From contig WEDG01001504.1 in NCBI GenBank assembly GCA_017591395.1, forward strand, positions 45,001 to 109,000: a stretch of DNA of 64,000 bases. Reading direction: 5' to 3'. The notes below the pieces were generated by a model, which was not told the DNA's origin, did no database searches, and was given only the letters and a program-made list of their open reading frames with translations. The first letter of the stretch is position 1. Each line of letters opens with the position of its first letter. Of the stretch, positions 33,390 to 46,459 are shown one piece after another. The translations under genes and the position numbers were made by a program. Source of the DNA: Schistocephalus solidus (Eukaryota > Platyhelminthes > Cestoda > Diphyllobothriidea > Diphyllobothriidae).

Positions 33390-33791
33390 AATGCAAGCTG
33401 AACTTAAAAAATATTTTTAACGAAAATAAATGTGATCTACATTTTCAAAAATTAAAAAAAACCGTCAAATATCGGGCATTAAAGTAATTTATTTTTGACG
33501 GCCTCATTTAAGGTTATTAAGGCTCTCTCTCCCATGCGTTTTTGAACAAACACTACCATTATACTCAAAAACCTCCTCATTATCTGTTTACGCAAATAAA
33601 TTTTAATGAAATTACTGATACATTGTTCTCTCAGTAGAGAACCGATCTTGTTTCGGAATTGTAAATTTCACATAATGTCTTCAGCAGGAGTGACTAACGG
33701 TAGTCTTTAGGAAACAAGCATAAACGGGTGCTTAACAGACAGAAATTTTAACATAAACGGTGGATGATTGGAAAAAAAATGTGATTTTCAG

Positions 33792-33964
33792 ACGTTCATT
33801 TGTTTACGGTAATTTTAATATGTTTTCTTGGTATTCCCGTCGTATAATTACTTGTCATTTATTGGGTCCCAAGTCTCAGCTTAACGCTAAAAATGGCCTG
33901 TTTTATAATTTGTGCAAATCAGCGAACGTTATTTCCACGCAAGAGTTACAGAAACTATCGTCAG
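33792..33964 (+). CDS. Candidate exon, plus strand (joins 34812)
   Basis: Acceptor AATGTGATTTTCAG, then one completing base, 57 codons and one carried base, ending at GTCAG before GTTCCT. The peptide starts RSFVYGNFNMFSWYSRR and ends NVISTQELQKLSS. The carried G completes GAT with the first two bases of the exon at 34812, so the two segments splice in phase. The donor is weaker than consensus. A stop follows in the same frame at 34041 if it is not used. Function unknown. Confidence 0.4.
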
Positions 33965-34811
33965 GTTCCTCTTTATTCACACTGCTCAGGCGGATACCAA
34001 ATGCGAAATCGAACCTGACAGGACACACACGAGCAGCATAGTAAACAAATGTTTTTGACCAGAATATTGTTTTATATTTTCGTGACCGCCAATAAAAGTA
34101 GTAAAAAATCTTTATAAGGATAAAGTCAGACTTAATCGAGCCAAGTGTAATTAAAGCATCTGGACTGGCTCTGTACAGATCTAAGGCTTAAACCTGGAAT
34201 AAGCCTGCTGTTCTAGGATGAGGTTCTTGCCAAATAAGAAAAAAATTATTTCAGTAAGTAAAAATCACAGACGTTTCGTTAAAGCGTAGAAAATTGATTG
34301 AGTACTCCGAAAAAGAGCTTTTTGATTTTGTCTGTTGCAAATTATAAATGATATGTTGTTGGATTTTGAGACAGAATTGGCTTTTTCTCAGCATTTTAAC
34401 ACACCTTTCTACACAAAAGACCAAATTTCTATAAAGCAATAACAATGTTGGGTTATAACGTTACAATTATTGGACTGAAAGACTGACCTAACAGATATAG
34501 CGTATCAGTACGAGTATTCGCTTTTCTAGAACAAGACTTAAATAAGCATATTACAAGGATCTCAGAGACCTGATGGTTTCACTTAAATGCACTGATTATT
34601 TTGTAATTATCGTTGACGATAATATTAATTTTAATTGAAAGTGGCACTAGTTAATAAATGACGTAATCAGCAGCATGATAAAGCATACAACGTTTTTCTG
34701 TTTTCCGATATTGATGCATATTTAAATGTTAGGTAAAAAACATTCTGATTTGCCATTTTTTCCGTTCTAAAATGTATTAAGAATTGATTTCTTCGTATTA
34801 TTTCTTTCAAG

Positions 34812-34990
34812 ATACCCACAATCTACGGAAATTGCCACTCTTAATCAGCCCTAAGAATCAACGACTGCCCTGGATAAATGACCTTAACTCAATTTTAAAC
34901 GGATACCGGGATATGACAACCAGCAAACAAGGACAAAGAAACCCAAAACGCTATGACAGCAGCCAGAGAACTTTCGGAAATATGACCTGA
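34812..34990 (+). CDS. Candidate terminal exon, plus strand
   Basis: The acceptor has a long pyrimidine tract (TTCGTATTATTTCTTTCAAG). The frame, entered in phase from 33964, reads THNLRKLPLLISPKNQRLPW then INDLNSILNGYRDMTTSK and a Q/N/R-rich tail ending GNMT and TGA. No GT donor occurs anywhere in the segment, so it is a last coding exon if real. GC content is raised over the flanks. There is no AATAAA close downstream; a GAAATAATG lies near 35093. I do not recognise the protein. Confidence 0.45.
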
Positions 34991-35356
34991 ATACTAACTA
35001 GTACAAAGGGTCATTAGGTCACACTCGTAAACATATTCAGGAAGTTATAAAGGCGATCTAAAAAAGTTACAGCCAAAATGAGATTTAAATAGAAATAATG
35101 CATGACACAAAGACATCGTGATCAGTGCTTGTCGAAAGTCTTCTAGGGTGCTTAGTAACCAGAATTAGTATCACAAAATGCGAAATTATATTTGATTGAA
35201 AATAACCTTTAATGGCAAAGCACATGCATCAGATTATGGAATGACATTGAAATCCTCGTTCCGATCCGGGAGTTATAATTGAAGCACTGTTTTTAAAAAT
35301 GAGTTTTTTTAATGGTTATATATAAAAATCATATTTACTTTCTATGTTCTCATTAG

Positions 35357-35494
35357 GATACGCTTTAAAAGGGTACAAAAATATTATAGCCAAACTGAAA
35401 AACATGCCTGTCCTAAAACATATCCTAGGCAAATATGGCACGGTACCCAGATTCGATGAAAATGTTTTGGCTTTTTCTTACAGTGTTAGAGCAA
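35357..35494 (+). CDS. Weak candidate exon, plus strand
   Basis: Acceptor CTTTCTATGTTCTCATTAG, followed by an open frame GYALKGYKNIIAKLKNMP, then a VLKHILGKYGTVPRFDEN-like stretch, with a possible donor AGAGCAA before GTAATC; otherwise the frame stops at 35532. The peptide is basic and helical. Composition is only slightly raised over background. It follows a stop-containing terminal candidate, so it would have to belong to another gene or transcript. Confidence 0.28.
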
Positions 35495-35532
35495 GTAATC
35501 TTGAGAATCATAGCTCCTTCGAGTTTGCATAG

Positions 35533-38500
35533 ACATTTCTTAATTGAACGCACTCACTTGTGTAATTATTAACTCAGACAAGAGAAACAGTAAGGTTCAA
35601 GTAAGTGAATGAATTCTGTCTTTCTGAACGGACTTTTTTCGCAAAAAAAGGAGTTTTGTCTTTTTTAGTTAACTTTTGAGGTTCTGCAAGAATTTAAGGA
35701 TCTTATTACCTATCTGAAAGTGGTCAATCGAAGAGAGCTCCTTTTTACCTTTCGTGGTTAGTTCATAACGCTTGTAAAAAAATTAACTCCTTGCCAAAAA
35801 AATAAGTTAGGAAACACGCTCTGAAATTATTGGGAGATCAAAGATAAACTTACATCGCAGATTTTGTAAACCTTTACGCTTTACACAGTTGAATTCCTTT
35901 GAAGACATATTTAATTTGATACTTTTATATTTTTTTTACTGTTTTGAAAAATGAAGGCGTCCTTCCGATTGATATTCTGCTACGTTAATTAAATTTGTTC
36001 ATTCCCGTACTTAGTAAAATATGCTGATAAAAGTATACTCTATTCAGTATTGAATAGATTTTACTGAAAAACATCTTTGTTAAGAATCTTTTAATAAGCC
36101 GGCATTTGAAGCCCGTGCACATTACGCAAATACGTACGTGACCATTGCCCGAAGTTTAAATGTTCATTTATAAATGATTTCACATCTAGGGTTCCAACAG
36201 CACATTGCAAAAATAAAAATTCACTGAACTAAATACACGACGGTACGTATGTCTTTCTTTTAAAATATCCTGAAAACGTCACCGAAAAATATATTTATAT
36301 GTAGAACATATTTTTGAGAAACTTTCCGTCTTTGCCTTACACTGTTCAAAAATAAAAGTTAATTTCAAATGAAAAGCGAAAAATGTGTCAGGGTTTGCGT
36401 CTTATAGGGAACGCTTGCCTTCAAAGTGTCAGCTTAGAAGATATAAATAATTCTTTTAAATATATTTTGCTCATTCTGGCATATTTGGAAACTATGCATG
36501 AAAATTACTCTGCACATGTTCTTTGCGCATTTTGAGACTAATTCATGTGAAATGCAATTGCTCATGTGTGACAAGCATAAACCTTTTATGCACATAACAA
36601 TGTATAAATCATCACTCTGCACTATTTAACTTATGAGGTTATATGCGAATATGTATACCTACTACAACAGAAATTGTTCGTTTGCATAAAATGAGGACTG
36701 CACGTAAATTTAAATTACTTAAACAATTTGCTGCGAAAGATGCTTGCATTTTTAATCAGGTTTATATGACAGTTTTAAGTATTAGTTAAGTATGAATAAT
36801 TCTAATTATAATGGGCTATAATGGTCTCCAAAATTCATTTCTAAGCGCACAATCGTGATTTTGGATTAGTCAGTTCATTTAAATATGCGGTACCTAGTGC
36901 GTTTAATATGAAAAGCATGACATTAATTGAAAGTAGTATTAGTGTTTATACTATGTTACTCACCCATGGGTATGAGGACAACCTATATTTGAAAGATAGT
37001 CATGTTGTGACCAGGTGATGACATATTTATTATACTCTTGGATGCCATTTATATTTCTGTGGCCTTTGAAAGTAATATTAATCTTTAAAAATGTTTTTTC
37101 ATTTTTATTTGAAATAAAGAAGGTAATTTCGGATTAAATCCAAAATTCATAAAAAACCAAAATAACTATAGCAAAGTACCACATCTCCCAATTCAAGTTG
37201 AATAATTTGAGACTGAACGTGTTCAAGGTTAATTCTGCTTATTATTTTATATTTGTCAAAAATGACATTTTAAATTTTCCCTGTTGTAACTAATATTTTG
37301 GACTAGTTTCTGATAAATTTCTGACCTATCCTTTTTAGTATTTTATTGCGATTTAAAGACAATTTCAAGGAGGACATGTAAATTAATTTACAACACAGCA
37401 TAAAGATAGGGTACTCAAATACACAATAAACACTAGATGTGAAGTAATTTCCTACCTATGCCAAAATAATAAAACACCATATAAAACTTTGTTAAAAATT
37501 GTTTTGACGTATAAAAAGCTAGTCAGAGCGCAGTCTTCAGGTCCTTATATGGTATATAACAATTTCTCTAAGAGTGATTTTTACCCAAATTATGACAATT
37601 GTTAGATGGGCTGAAAGGACACCTTTTGACTATCTTACATCAAGAACAAGCCACGAAGCGAGCAAGTATGATATAGAAACTAAATAATTTACAAACAGCT
37701 GACACAGGAAGCTTGAACGTGGTTCACAAATGCCAATCTAAAAAACTAACATAGCATCAATTACAATTTCTAGGGCATAAAAAATTGCTTCAACATCGCC
37801 AATGCCAAACATGTCAAATTAATTACAGCCCTTGAAGTGATGTTTGTGAGAAACGAAACAACATAGATAACAGGCTGTATCCCTGCTAATGGAAAACGGA
37901 CCACATAAGAGTGTTTTGAAGAGTGAAAAAAGTCAACGATTTATTGAATAGAGGAGACTAAAGTGAAAAAAACGAATATCGGTTTGGTTACATTACATTT
38001 TAAAATTCAACATACGTCTCGCAAATCGAGGCAGAAGCCGTTCGATTGAAGAAATTACCTATAGAATTCAGGCAAAACATTTTGACCGCCCAGATTGAAC
38101 GGTGCAAACTGTAACTTATAAAAATTTCCGTGAACATATTCTATGGTTTAACAAACAACCACAAACCACTTGCTACACTGCGGCCAATCGTTTCCCTTAT
38201 AAACGAACCTCACCTATTGTTTGACAAAATGCATGTTTTTAAAACTGACGTTTGTCCACGGCCAATTGAAAACATTACCCTTACTCATTTCTCGTGAAAA
38301 GACGTCATTGACTACATCAAGTCCTCAGAATTAGGTCCACAAACGTATAAAAAGCCTGCTTTCAACCAGCGCCCTCAAACTGAAAACACGTTTATTATCA
38401 CGAGATAGAGAATTCTGCTAGATTTTCTAGAATGAGTTTAAATCACACATCCTGCGTTTACACGTCACAAAGGTAGAATGAAAGAAGCAGCAGCAGCCCC

Positions 38501-38602
38501 TCTTTGATTTTTATTTTGTGCAAAGTTCCGACGCAGAACTAGAGACGATGGTTTTAAAAAGACAGCATACAATACATATTCCTTTTTCATGGCAACCATC
38601 CG
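35533..38602. other. AT-rich sequence, no supported gene
   Basis: About 3 kb with no exon that satisfied both splice signals and composition on either strand. A minus-strand frame near 36434-36622 is open but weak. Confidence 0.45.
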
Positions 38603-38839
38603 GTGATGAACAAACAAAACTGTGTGAAAACTGTCTTTAGAATGGTTTCGAAACATTATAACATCTCAAATGAAAACGCGCGCGATGTCCGATATCTCCT
38701 CGCCTCATCAATGCGGAACGGCTATCCAAAGACGTTAAAAAGGCGATATCTACTTGTTCCTCCCCAGAATACCCGACAGGGGTATAGAACCTGCTCTGCT
38801 TTAAATAATCAACTTTTTAAAGCCTTTCGATCACATTGA
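38603..38839 (+). pseudogene. Possible Penelope-like reverse transcriptase remnant
   Basis: The frame reads NENARDVRYLLASSMRNGYP then KTLKRRYLL. Penelope-like and some other retroelement RTs have, just after the catalytic palm, a helix followed by a NGYP-type turn and a basic stretch; this resembles it. Nothing convincing was found of the palm motifs upstream. The resemblance is short and the segment could equally be an unrelated open frame. Confidence 0.25.
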
Positions 38840-39290
38840 AATTGCTCACCTACCTCAAGCTGTCTTGCGAAAGATTATCGTGAACAAAAAACATGTATCA
38901 ACGCCAAGAAAACAGTTAGGTGTAGAATATGGTATTCTTTGCGTAAACTGTCCGTCAAACTAAATAAGTTAGACTAACTGCTAGCTCAAATGGCACATAC
39001 ATGAGAGTAAACTATTTGTGCGATGAAATACAGAATTATCACAAGTGTCTTTCTTCACCCTGAAAACGAATCACAAGTTCAATTTTGCAGCCATCAAGGT
39101 AATAGCCCAGACATGAACCAATAGAGGCGGATATGTTTTGAGTTCTCGATCTAGGAGAAGCAATTTCAATCACTGTATTGATTTTTTACCGGTGTATAGA
39201 TAACTGTGCTGCCACCTGCTTGCATGTTCTACCTATGTTTGCTTTGCAATTACCCCCTATATCTCTCTTGTGTTCTGTTGTCGCTGACAG

Positions 39291-39367
39291 AGTACTGCTG
39301 CACGAGTTCGATAGCTCAAACCTCTGAACAATTTATTTTGGTGCGCAAGCAGTATTTTGCGTTACTC
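39291..39367 (+). CDS. Candidate internal exon with strong splice sites
   Basis: Among the best splice-site pairs in the AT-rich part: a long pyrimidine tract ending TTGTCGCTGACAG and a perfect donor, TTACTC before GTAAGTAC. The 77 bases contain two completing bases and 25 codons, ending in phase 0: YCCTSSIAQTSEQFILVRKQ then YFALL. GC is above the flanks. Upstream and downstream partners in this strand were not identified. Family unknown. Confidence 0.45.
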
Positions 39368-41441
39368 GTAAGTACACTGAGATCTCAAATATTTGGCGGC
39401 ATTTGTAGAGCAAAGCTTCCAATGAAAGTTTTTATTTGACTGCCTTATCTCAGAAAGACCACTTTTGCCTTCGAAATATGAGTTGGAATTAATATTTACA
39501 AAATTTGCACTTTTATTCAAATAAACACCACTAGATTTCAAATGCTGTAGGGAAGAGTATGTTTAACAGACAACGCTAGTTATCAAACATTTCTTACAGA
39601 TTTCTATTTACTCATAAAAATTTGCTTTGCTAACGAAGCATACAAAAACTAATTATTAATTGTGCATTTGAGCAAACTTTGCAGGTGGGACAAAATATCA
39701 AACCACGCATGCGTCAAACCAGTCTTTGGTCACGAGCTAGTTGGCCTGCGGTAGATTCTTTGCACGACCTAATAATTTGAGGGATTCTAGGCAAGTTCAC
39801 TCGAAAGCAGCTAATAACAAGCTACAGATGATGCGTCGATGATTAAACACTTTGATTTATTTAAGGTCAGATGTTGTTACGTCGCAAAAGATTCCTAGAA
39901 CGTACAATTGATCAGCATAATCTGACGGGCATCATTATAGCAATGCAGAACGACTGGCAAATCACCGAGTTGAGGGCTTCGACCTGCGAAATAATTATAT
40001 ATGGTCCTCTGTAATTGCATTAATAAATCTACCTAATACGTATTCCATAAGCCTTCAAAACAGATAAGTGACGTGCGCCGATTTGTCCGGACATTTAAAG
40101 TCGATTTTGGCATTGGATCGACTCCAAACTCTCGATAAAAGCTGGGCTTGATTATGCGTTTCAGCACGTGGAATTGTGAAAATTTCGGCAAAATTCCAAG
40201 TGGAAAGTAGAACAGTAAGCGTTTCTGAAAAGCTTATTTTATTGAAGATAAGGTCAAGGTTTGGCATGCAATCGCAATGTTGGGTTGTTACAAAATATAT
40301 ATTCTTATTGTATTTATGTAGTTGCGTGTCACTACAGCGCACCGGTGCGCGGCTGGGGTGACCCAGATCTGACCCAAGAGTATAGTAAGGGCTTTGGTTA
40401 GAATTGGAATTAGTGTTTGGTTTTGGGTTATTTTCAGGGCTGGGCTTGCCAGTCTAAAGTAATGGTTTGGATTGTTGTTTGAAACTAGGCTTTTGAGAGT
40501 ATGGTCATACTCGAGTTTACCTTTAAAGGCTTATGCATTAAGGGTCACCCAACACAGGCATGCCCGTAGTTGGCGTTCGAATTGTGGTCAACTATAGTTT
40601 GCCCAGTGATGTTACATAAACTACTCCAGCCAAAAAGAAAATAAAGCGATGCCAAACCTTTAAAAATGCCCCGAACGACCTTTTCCTGTGTGCAGGCAAG
40701 TCATCTCGGAATTTATGCTTTTTTCAAATGTTAATAGTGGTTTGCAGTAAATATCGATGGTTTGCGCATCTGATCCCGACTAAAGGTTTATGACATATCG
40801 CTATCGAATATTCTAAAAAATGTGATTCAGCATGTGTTTTGTAAACATTCTCTATTAAATAAATCTGAGTATAAAAGGTAATGAGACGAGGAAATCCATA
40901 CTGAACACTGCCTACGCCAAACTTTATAATTCAAACATAATGGCATCTAAAGTTCCACGGGTTACACGTTGTATCATTGTCTATTTACGAAGGCTGGTTT
41001 TTATTATAAGTGCAAATTTGTTGAAAAAATGTTTCATACGATAATGGTTTTATTTACTTAAATCTATACCAAAAATATTTTATAAAGGGTTCTCAAATAA
41101 ATCACATTCATTTTTAAAATTTATATATTTGCCTTACACTGCTCCATTTATTGTTTTCTTTAGTTATTTTGGATCATAAAATTATTGATCAGACGTCCAC
41201 TACTGCTTTTTTCTATTGTCTATCATACTGTGAAGAGCTACTGACTAAGATAAGGAAGACCGGAATTGACATATGCGATATATTAGCCATCCGTATCGAA
41301 CCATAAGCAGCCAGACGTTTTCAACTTCTCACCACGAGACAAAGGATCACGTTCCCTTCGCGCTACGAAGATCAATCGACAACCCAGTGGCAGTCCAATA
41401 GCAATCAGAAATATATTTGCAGTTTTCTTGCTCTTTCTTAC
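39368..41441. other. No confident gene; G/T-rich telomere-like stretch at 40380-40500
   Basis: Mostly AT-rich. At about 40380-40500 the plus strand is G/T-rich with GGTTAG, GGTTTTGGGTTA and similar units, loosely TTAGGG-like. A minus-strand frame over 40055-40342 is protein-like in places but has no convincing splice context. Confidence 0.35.
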
Positions 41442-41511
41442 CTATCTTTCCAGAATTTTTTCTTCCATTGATTTCACTTGTATTTGTGGGTAAAAAACTA
41501 ATTTCCCAGCT
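41442..41511 (-). CDS. Candidate exon, minus-strand gene
   Basis: On the minus strand a 70-base open segment ends at GATAG before GTAAGAAAG, a near-perfect donor, and begins after TGCCTGTGTATGAG. It reads SWEISFLPTNTSEINGRKNS then GKI, starting in phase 0, which fits the phase-0 end of the exon at 41952-42152 upstream on this strand. The acceptor (GAG) is not the preferred CAG, and the start is therefore less sure than the end. Confidence 0.4.
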
Positions 41512-41951
41512 CTCATACACAGGCAGACCCGGAATGGTCACATTTTTTTAAAATTAATAACTTCTTCTTGCAAGGCATTGTCTTCTGTTTTTAATTAAAA
41601 ATGTTGTTAAAAATGTGGCAATGTGCTTTGCTGTTAAAACACTATTTAAATTGAAAATTCCTGGATCTAGAGCTCATTACATTAAAAATATTCTGTATTA
41701 TCTGGAGCACCTGGCGACATATCCTTCAGCTAGTGTCAATGGTTTTCAAGAGATAATCAAACTGTGAATTTGTTTTAAACGTTTTTTTTCACGATGCTTT
41801 CAACCTGCAGTTGTTACCAATAAAGTTGTTAATTAAGATACACAATTGTATCTCACTTGCAACATTTGCTAGGTTCTGCAGATGGAGTGTAGAGATAGTT
41901 AATATATTTTATATAATTATGTCAAAATCAGCAAATAACCCAAAACCGTAC

Positions 41952-42152
41952 ATATAGTTGAGATTTTTCATCGTATAATGTACTCAAGTCATCCGATAAT
42001 AAGTATCTGCTCTTAAAAGGAACACGTTTTTCAAGTGCTTTCAAAAGATTCTTCTCTATTCCTGGAGAGCTTAAGGCACCAACATATTTAGAAATTGGAG
42101 CCAAAATCAACCATTCCATATATTCAGGCAACTCCGTATGACAACAATTTTC
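41952..42152 (-). CDS. Candidate exon, minus-strand gene
   Basis: Exactly 67 codons, phase 0 at both ends, between CATCCGTAATCTAG (acceptor) and GTACGG (donor). The peptide begins ENCCHTELPEYMEWLILAP, continues ISKYVGALSSPGIEKNLLKA and ends LSTLYDEKSQLY. It has a balanced soluble-protein composition with two helix-like stretches. It fits in phase with 47520-47733 upstream and 41442-41511 downstream on the minus strand. No family recognised. Confidence 0.5.
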
Positions 42153-44375
42153 CTAGATTACGGATGCGCACAGCTGACTGTTTTGTTATGACAGAAAGTA
42201 ATACGACTGAGAGGGTCTTAACAAGCAACTTGCCGCATTTGGAAAATGAGTATTTCTGCATGTAAATTGGGTTAACCGAAATATGCCAAAACCAGTTTTC
42301 AATGATTTTAAAAAGACGGCTACTAAATATATGTGAGAATTAGCTCTGAAAAATACCAATAACCCTCATGGATATTCGTTTATTTGATCAGAACGATATT
42401 TTTCTGCTTAATGCGACTTCTCCTTAATTTACCTCGAAAATATCCACCAGCAAGTTTATTTTTTACTATTTAAGCAAATAATCGGATACCTTTGGCGATA
42501 AATTTTGCTTAAATTTGGAAGCGGAGTGGACTGAGCATTTTGAGTTTGACCTGGACCTTAGTAGTTGTGTGCCACATTCTTGTTAATCATGCTTCGTAAT
42601 AAAGAACGCTTTGCGAGTTTTTGTCTTTGTTTATTCTTAGATCAGAGATCGAAGAAATGTTTTGGAAGCAAAATAAAGCCTTATTTTGCCAGTGGGTTTT
42701 CCTCAATTTGTTTTCTGGAGGACTGCTCACCAAAACCTTTTCTAGGGATATATTATTTTATCTGTCTTGAAGTTTCACCACTCTATCAAAATATTACCAT
42801 TTTTTAAAAGTTGCGGAGAAAGAAAAACTGAGAAAACTATTTGAAAAATATGAAGCGAAGAATTTTGCTGATAAACCTAAGGCTGCCTTGCAACCCAAGT
42901 CTTTTAATGGTTTTGGGTATTAACTGAAAGCGTTTGAGACATTCAAATGAACAATAAATGACAGTATGGCAGACGTTCTGCACACTGCCTTTAATTGCGA
43001 AAATACCAACATGAACTGATGGATATAAAATTATCGTAAAGATACATCATCATCATACTTATTATAAGTCTGTCAGTATTTGATGGGAACATACTAAGAT
43101 AAATAAACAAAACTACTTGTTTATTTTGCAATGCGATCCGAATGTGTCAACAAATACACAGGTTTTGAACAAGGCGTAAATAATAATCCGTAGAAATGGA
43201 CTTTAATAAAAAAGCTTAATCCTTTTTCAGCTTAAAATCAGAAACAAACGATGAATGTGACCTTAATATGCTCTTCCGGCTTTGCAATATATTTAACGAA
43301 ACATTTTGTTAATTTTTAAGGATGCTTTACGTATACTGCGTAGCGTTTTTATATGTAAACTTTAAGTGCTTTTATATTTGTAAACCATAAAAGTTAAAGA
43401 TTTATTTATTTTCAAACGATATCTTGGAAATTAAAAGGTGACGCATTTGGCAACACGATAATCAAACACAGGAATATAATTTCTATTAGTTTTCCTTGAC
43501 GCACGTTTTTTTCTTTCTTTCGCTGAATCGATGGCAAGTTCATGGACTGCCAATAAAACTCCTTTAGCAATCTGATGGTGCTGTAAACTTCTATAAAAAT
43601 TAAAAAAGTATCATAGAATATGTTAAAACCTTAAAAAAGAAAATGCCTTGTAACGCATTGTATCCATAGGAGACCTTTTTGCAAGTGCCCCATACAGTGC
43701 CAAACAATTCGTGAAACTTGTGTATGGTTTAAGAGCTACCGGCTATCTCGGAATATATCAAGTATTGTACAATCAAATAACTTTGAGTTGAATACTTTCT
43801 TATGTCACATGTTTTTATACGTAACATTTTCAGTAACTTAAAAGACGATTGTAATATATACGGCTGATGGATAGAAATATTTAAATTTGAAATAATGAAA
43901 CCAAGAACCAACCTAATCAGCTTAAGGTCAGAAGCAAACGTAGAAATCTATTTCCGTTTGTCAAGAATAACTAGATTTTCTTCAGCCAAAAGCCTTAACC
44001 AAATACCTTATACATTCTTGGAAAAAGGCATTTAAAAAACGTAACGTTAACTCCCTGGTTGGTGATATATCAGTTTATATTGGTTGTTTCACAATATTAA
44101 AAGCACATTTATTCATTTTTAGACTTAATTGTCCATTAATGTGTAAATTATGTGCTTAATTTAAAAAATATAGTGATTCGCAAAGTAGGATGCTCAAATG
44201 GTTAACCGTGGCATAGGTTTCGTTATGGAAATTTCGCCGATAATATTCGATTTGAAAAAGTTAAAACTTATATGTTTTAAAATATTGTTCAAGTGCTTAA
44301 TTTGAATAGCTAAAATGGTTTTTGATCAGTACCCTGGATAATGACGAAGTGTTTTATCGCAAAAAGCTTAACAAA
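42153..44375. other. AT-rich sequence, one weak exon candidate
   Basis: A good plus-strand acceptor (TTGTCTTTGTTTATTCTTAG) ends at about 42640; two frames stay open after it (SEIEEMFWKQNKALFCQW or QRSKKCFGSKIKPYFASG) but no good donor follows, so I do not call an exon. The rest is featureless. Confidence 0.4.
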
Positions 44376-45656
44376 TTTTCCAACACGTCTTTTTATTGCA
44401 CATTCAAGCGTATATTGGAAAACTTACGTTAACTTGCTCAAGCACAGAACTGTGACAACCTTTGAAATAATACGAAAGCGCGTATTTCCTGGTTTCTTCT
44501 GTGTGTAAATAGACGTATCTCCGGAAAAACGACTGAATTATTACCTAGTTATTTCAAATTGAGTGCCTCTTACGTCGGTCCTTTCTGAAATGAGCTGTAG
44601 AGTTTTGCAATATTGCTCAGCTTAACAGTAACTGGCAATTTTTCTCCATTTCGTTTAATAGTTTAAAATTGGCATCAACCGGAAACAGTTATTTTCAAAC
44701 AATATCAATCAAATAGTAATTCTTTCGAGTATGAAGGAACAATAAGCCGTCTTCCATTGGTTGCATTTATTATTTGCGCTATATTCGTAATTTAAAATTT
44801 TATTTTCCAAAACGTCCTTTTTTTGCACATTCAAGCGTATATTGGAATACTTACGTAAACTTGCTTAAGCACAGAATTGTGACAACCTTTGACATAATAC
44901 GAAAGCACGTATTTCCTGGTTTCTTCTGTGTGTAAATAGACGTATCTCCGGAAAAACAACTGAATTATTACCTAGTTATTTCAAATTGAGTGCCTCTTAC
45001 GTCGGTCCTTTCTGAAATGAGCTGTAGAGTTTTGCAATATTGCTCAGCTTAACAGTGGCTGGCAATTTTTCTCCATTTCGTTTAATAGTTTAAAATTGGC
45101 ATCAACCGGAAACAGTTATTTTCAAACAATATCAATCAAATAGTAATTCTTTCGAGTATGAAGGAACAATAGGCCGTCTTCCATTGGTTGCATTTATTAT
45201 TTGCGCTATATTCGTAATTTAAAATTTTATTTTCCAAAACTTCCTTTTATTGCACATTCAAGCGTAAATTGGAATACTTACGTAAACTTGCCTAAGCACA
45301 GAATTGTGACAACCTTTGAAATAATACGAAAGCGCGTATTTCCTGGTTTCTTCTGTGTGTAAATAGACGTATCTCCGGGAATAAGACTGAATTATTATCT
45401 AGTTATTTCAAATTGAGTGCCTCTTACGTCAGTCCTTTCTGAAATGAGCTGTAGAGTTTTGCAATATTGCTCAGCTTAACAGTGGCTGACAATTTTTCTC
45501 CATTTCGTTTAATAGTTTAAAATTGGCATCAACCGGAAACAGTTATTTTCAAACATTATCAATCAAATAGTAATTATTTCGAGTATGAAGGAACAATAGG
45601 CCATCTTCCATTGGTTGCATTTATTATTTGTGCTATATTCGTAATTTAAAATTTGA
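44376..45656. repeat. Tandem triplication of a 427-bp unit
   Basis: Three head-to-tail copies with an exact 427-base period: CATTCAAGCG begins at 44401, 44828 and 45255. Each unit contains ACAACCTTTGA, CGTATTTCCTGGTTTCTTC, GGCATCAACCGGAAACAG and CCATTGGTTGCATTTATTA. Copies differ by scattered substitutions (for example CAGTAACTGG/CAGTGGCTGG/CAGTGGCTGA), so the duplication is recent but not fresh. No frame stays open across the unit. The unit does not occur elsewhere in the window. It ends about 150 bases upstream of the plus-strand exon at 45803. Confidence 0.95.
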
Positions 45657-45802
45657 TAGTTCATACTTTCTCCCAAATTTATGCATTTATTTCTAAAAGC
45701 TGAGTCACCCATTAGCTTATTACCAACGTATTTTTAATTATGCCAAATCCTCTGCCCAATGGTTATGCAATGCGATTGGCTAGTAAGGTCGCAAATCACC
45801 AG

Positions 45803-46459
45803 TTAAATGCGATGAAACCATTGAACAGCACATATGGTCTATGCGTTTTTGTTCAGCAGATAGTGAGCTTTTATTATCTGCGATACTTGATAGCAAAAAT
45901 ATGTATCCATCTATCAGGCATTACTCTAACAAGTTGGACTATTTAAGTAACGAACGCAGACAATCTGTTATTCCGAATGGGAAAACAATTCGCCGGCATA
46001 CATTTGGCGGAAGGACAGAAGGGAAACCTTCCAGAAAACTTCTTGCGATTCCAACTGCAGTGTCCAAAAAGCAGGATTTACTTTCATCAGTTCTAGGCGT
46101 ACACAGAAAAGAGTCGCTTAAGACCATTTTCCTTCTGTCTATTGAAAAGAATTGGACATTGCACGTAGAATTAAGGAATCTTAAAGCCTTCATTAACCAC
46201 TTGAGGAAAGAATATGAAAGAACAAAAAACTGGAACATTTTCCGACGCCAACAGATACTGCACTCCATTTGCTGCCGGACAAACATGCACTTACAAGTAC
46301 TTGCGGTACATTCTTGTGTGGAACCAGAAAACTCCATTTTATTGCAAGGTAACGATGGCGACGTAAGCAGCTTTACCATGGCTCTACACAGGGGTTCAGT
46401 GATCACTAGTGAGGCCAAAGAACTGGAGGCGAATAGGCAGTGGCAGGAATTATTTCAAA
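45803..46459 (+). CDS. Large candidate exon of an unknown coiled-coil-like protein
   Basis: The longest open frame in the window (212 codons from the ATG at 45841) is open further back to about 45784, so an acceptor such as CAAATCACCAG at 45802 is plausible. The protein contains SADSELLLSAILDSKNMYPS, a basic stretch with GKTIRRHTFGGRTEGKPSRK, a helix with LRNLKAFINHLRKEYERTK, and ends EAKELEANRQWQELFQ. It leaves by TTTCAAA before GTAATT, carrying one base. That base completes codons with the two-base starts of the exons at 48039 and 48855. GC content is clearly above the flanks. The antisense frame is also open for 159 codons but looks like the mirror of a coiled coil. Family unknown. Confidence 0.55.

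Noticed and set aside
40055..40342. 95-codon minus-strand frame with protein-like stretches
   Set aside because: No good donor or acceptor pair, and it adjoins a G/T-rich repeat-like block.
45939..46418. 159-codon open frame on the minus strand, with an acceptor-like pyrimidine tract and an internal GTAAGT
   Set aside because: It lies antisense to the 212-codon plus-strand frame and has the Phe/Leu/Ser-rich look of a reversed coiled coil. The plus frame is longer and joins two other exons in phase. It is still a possible alternative.
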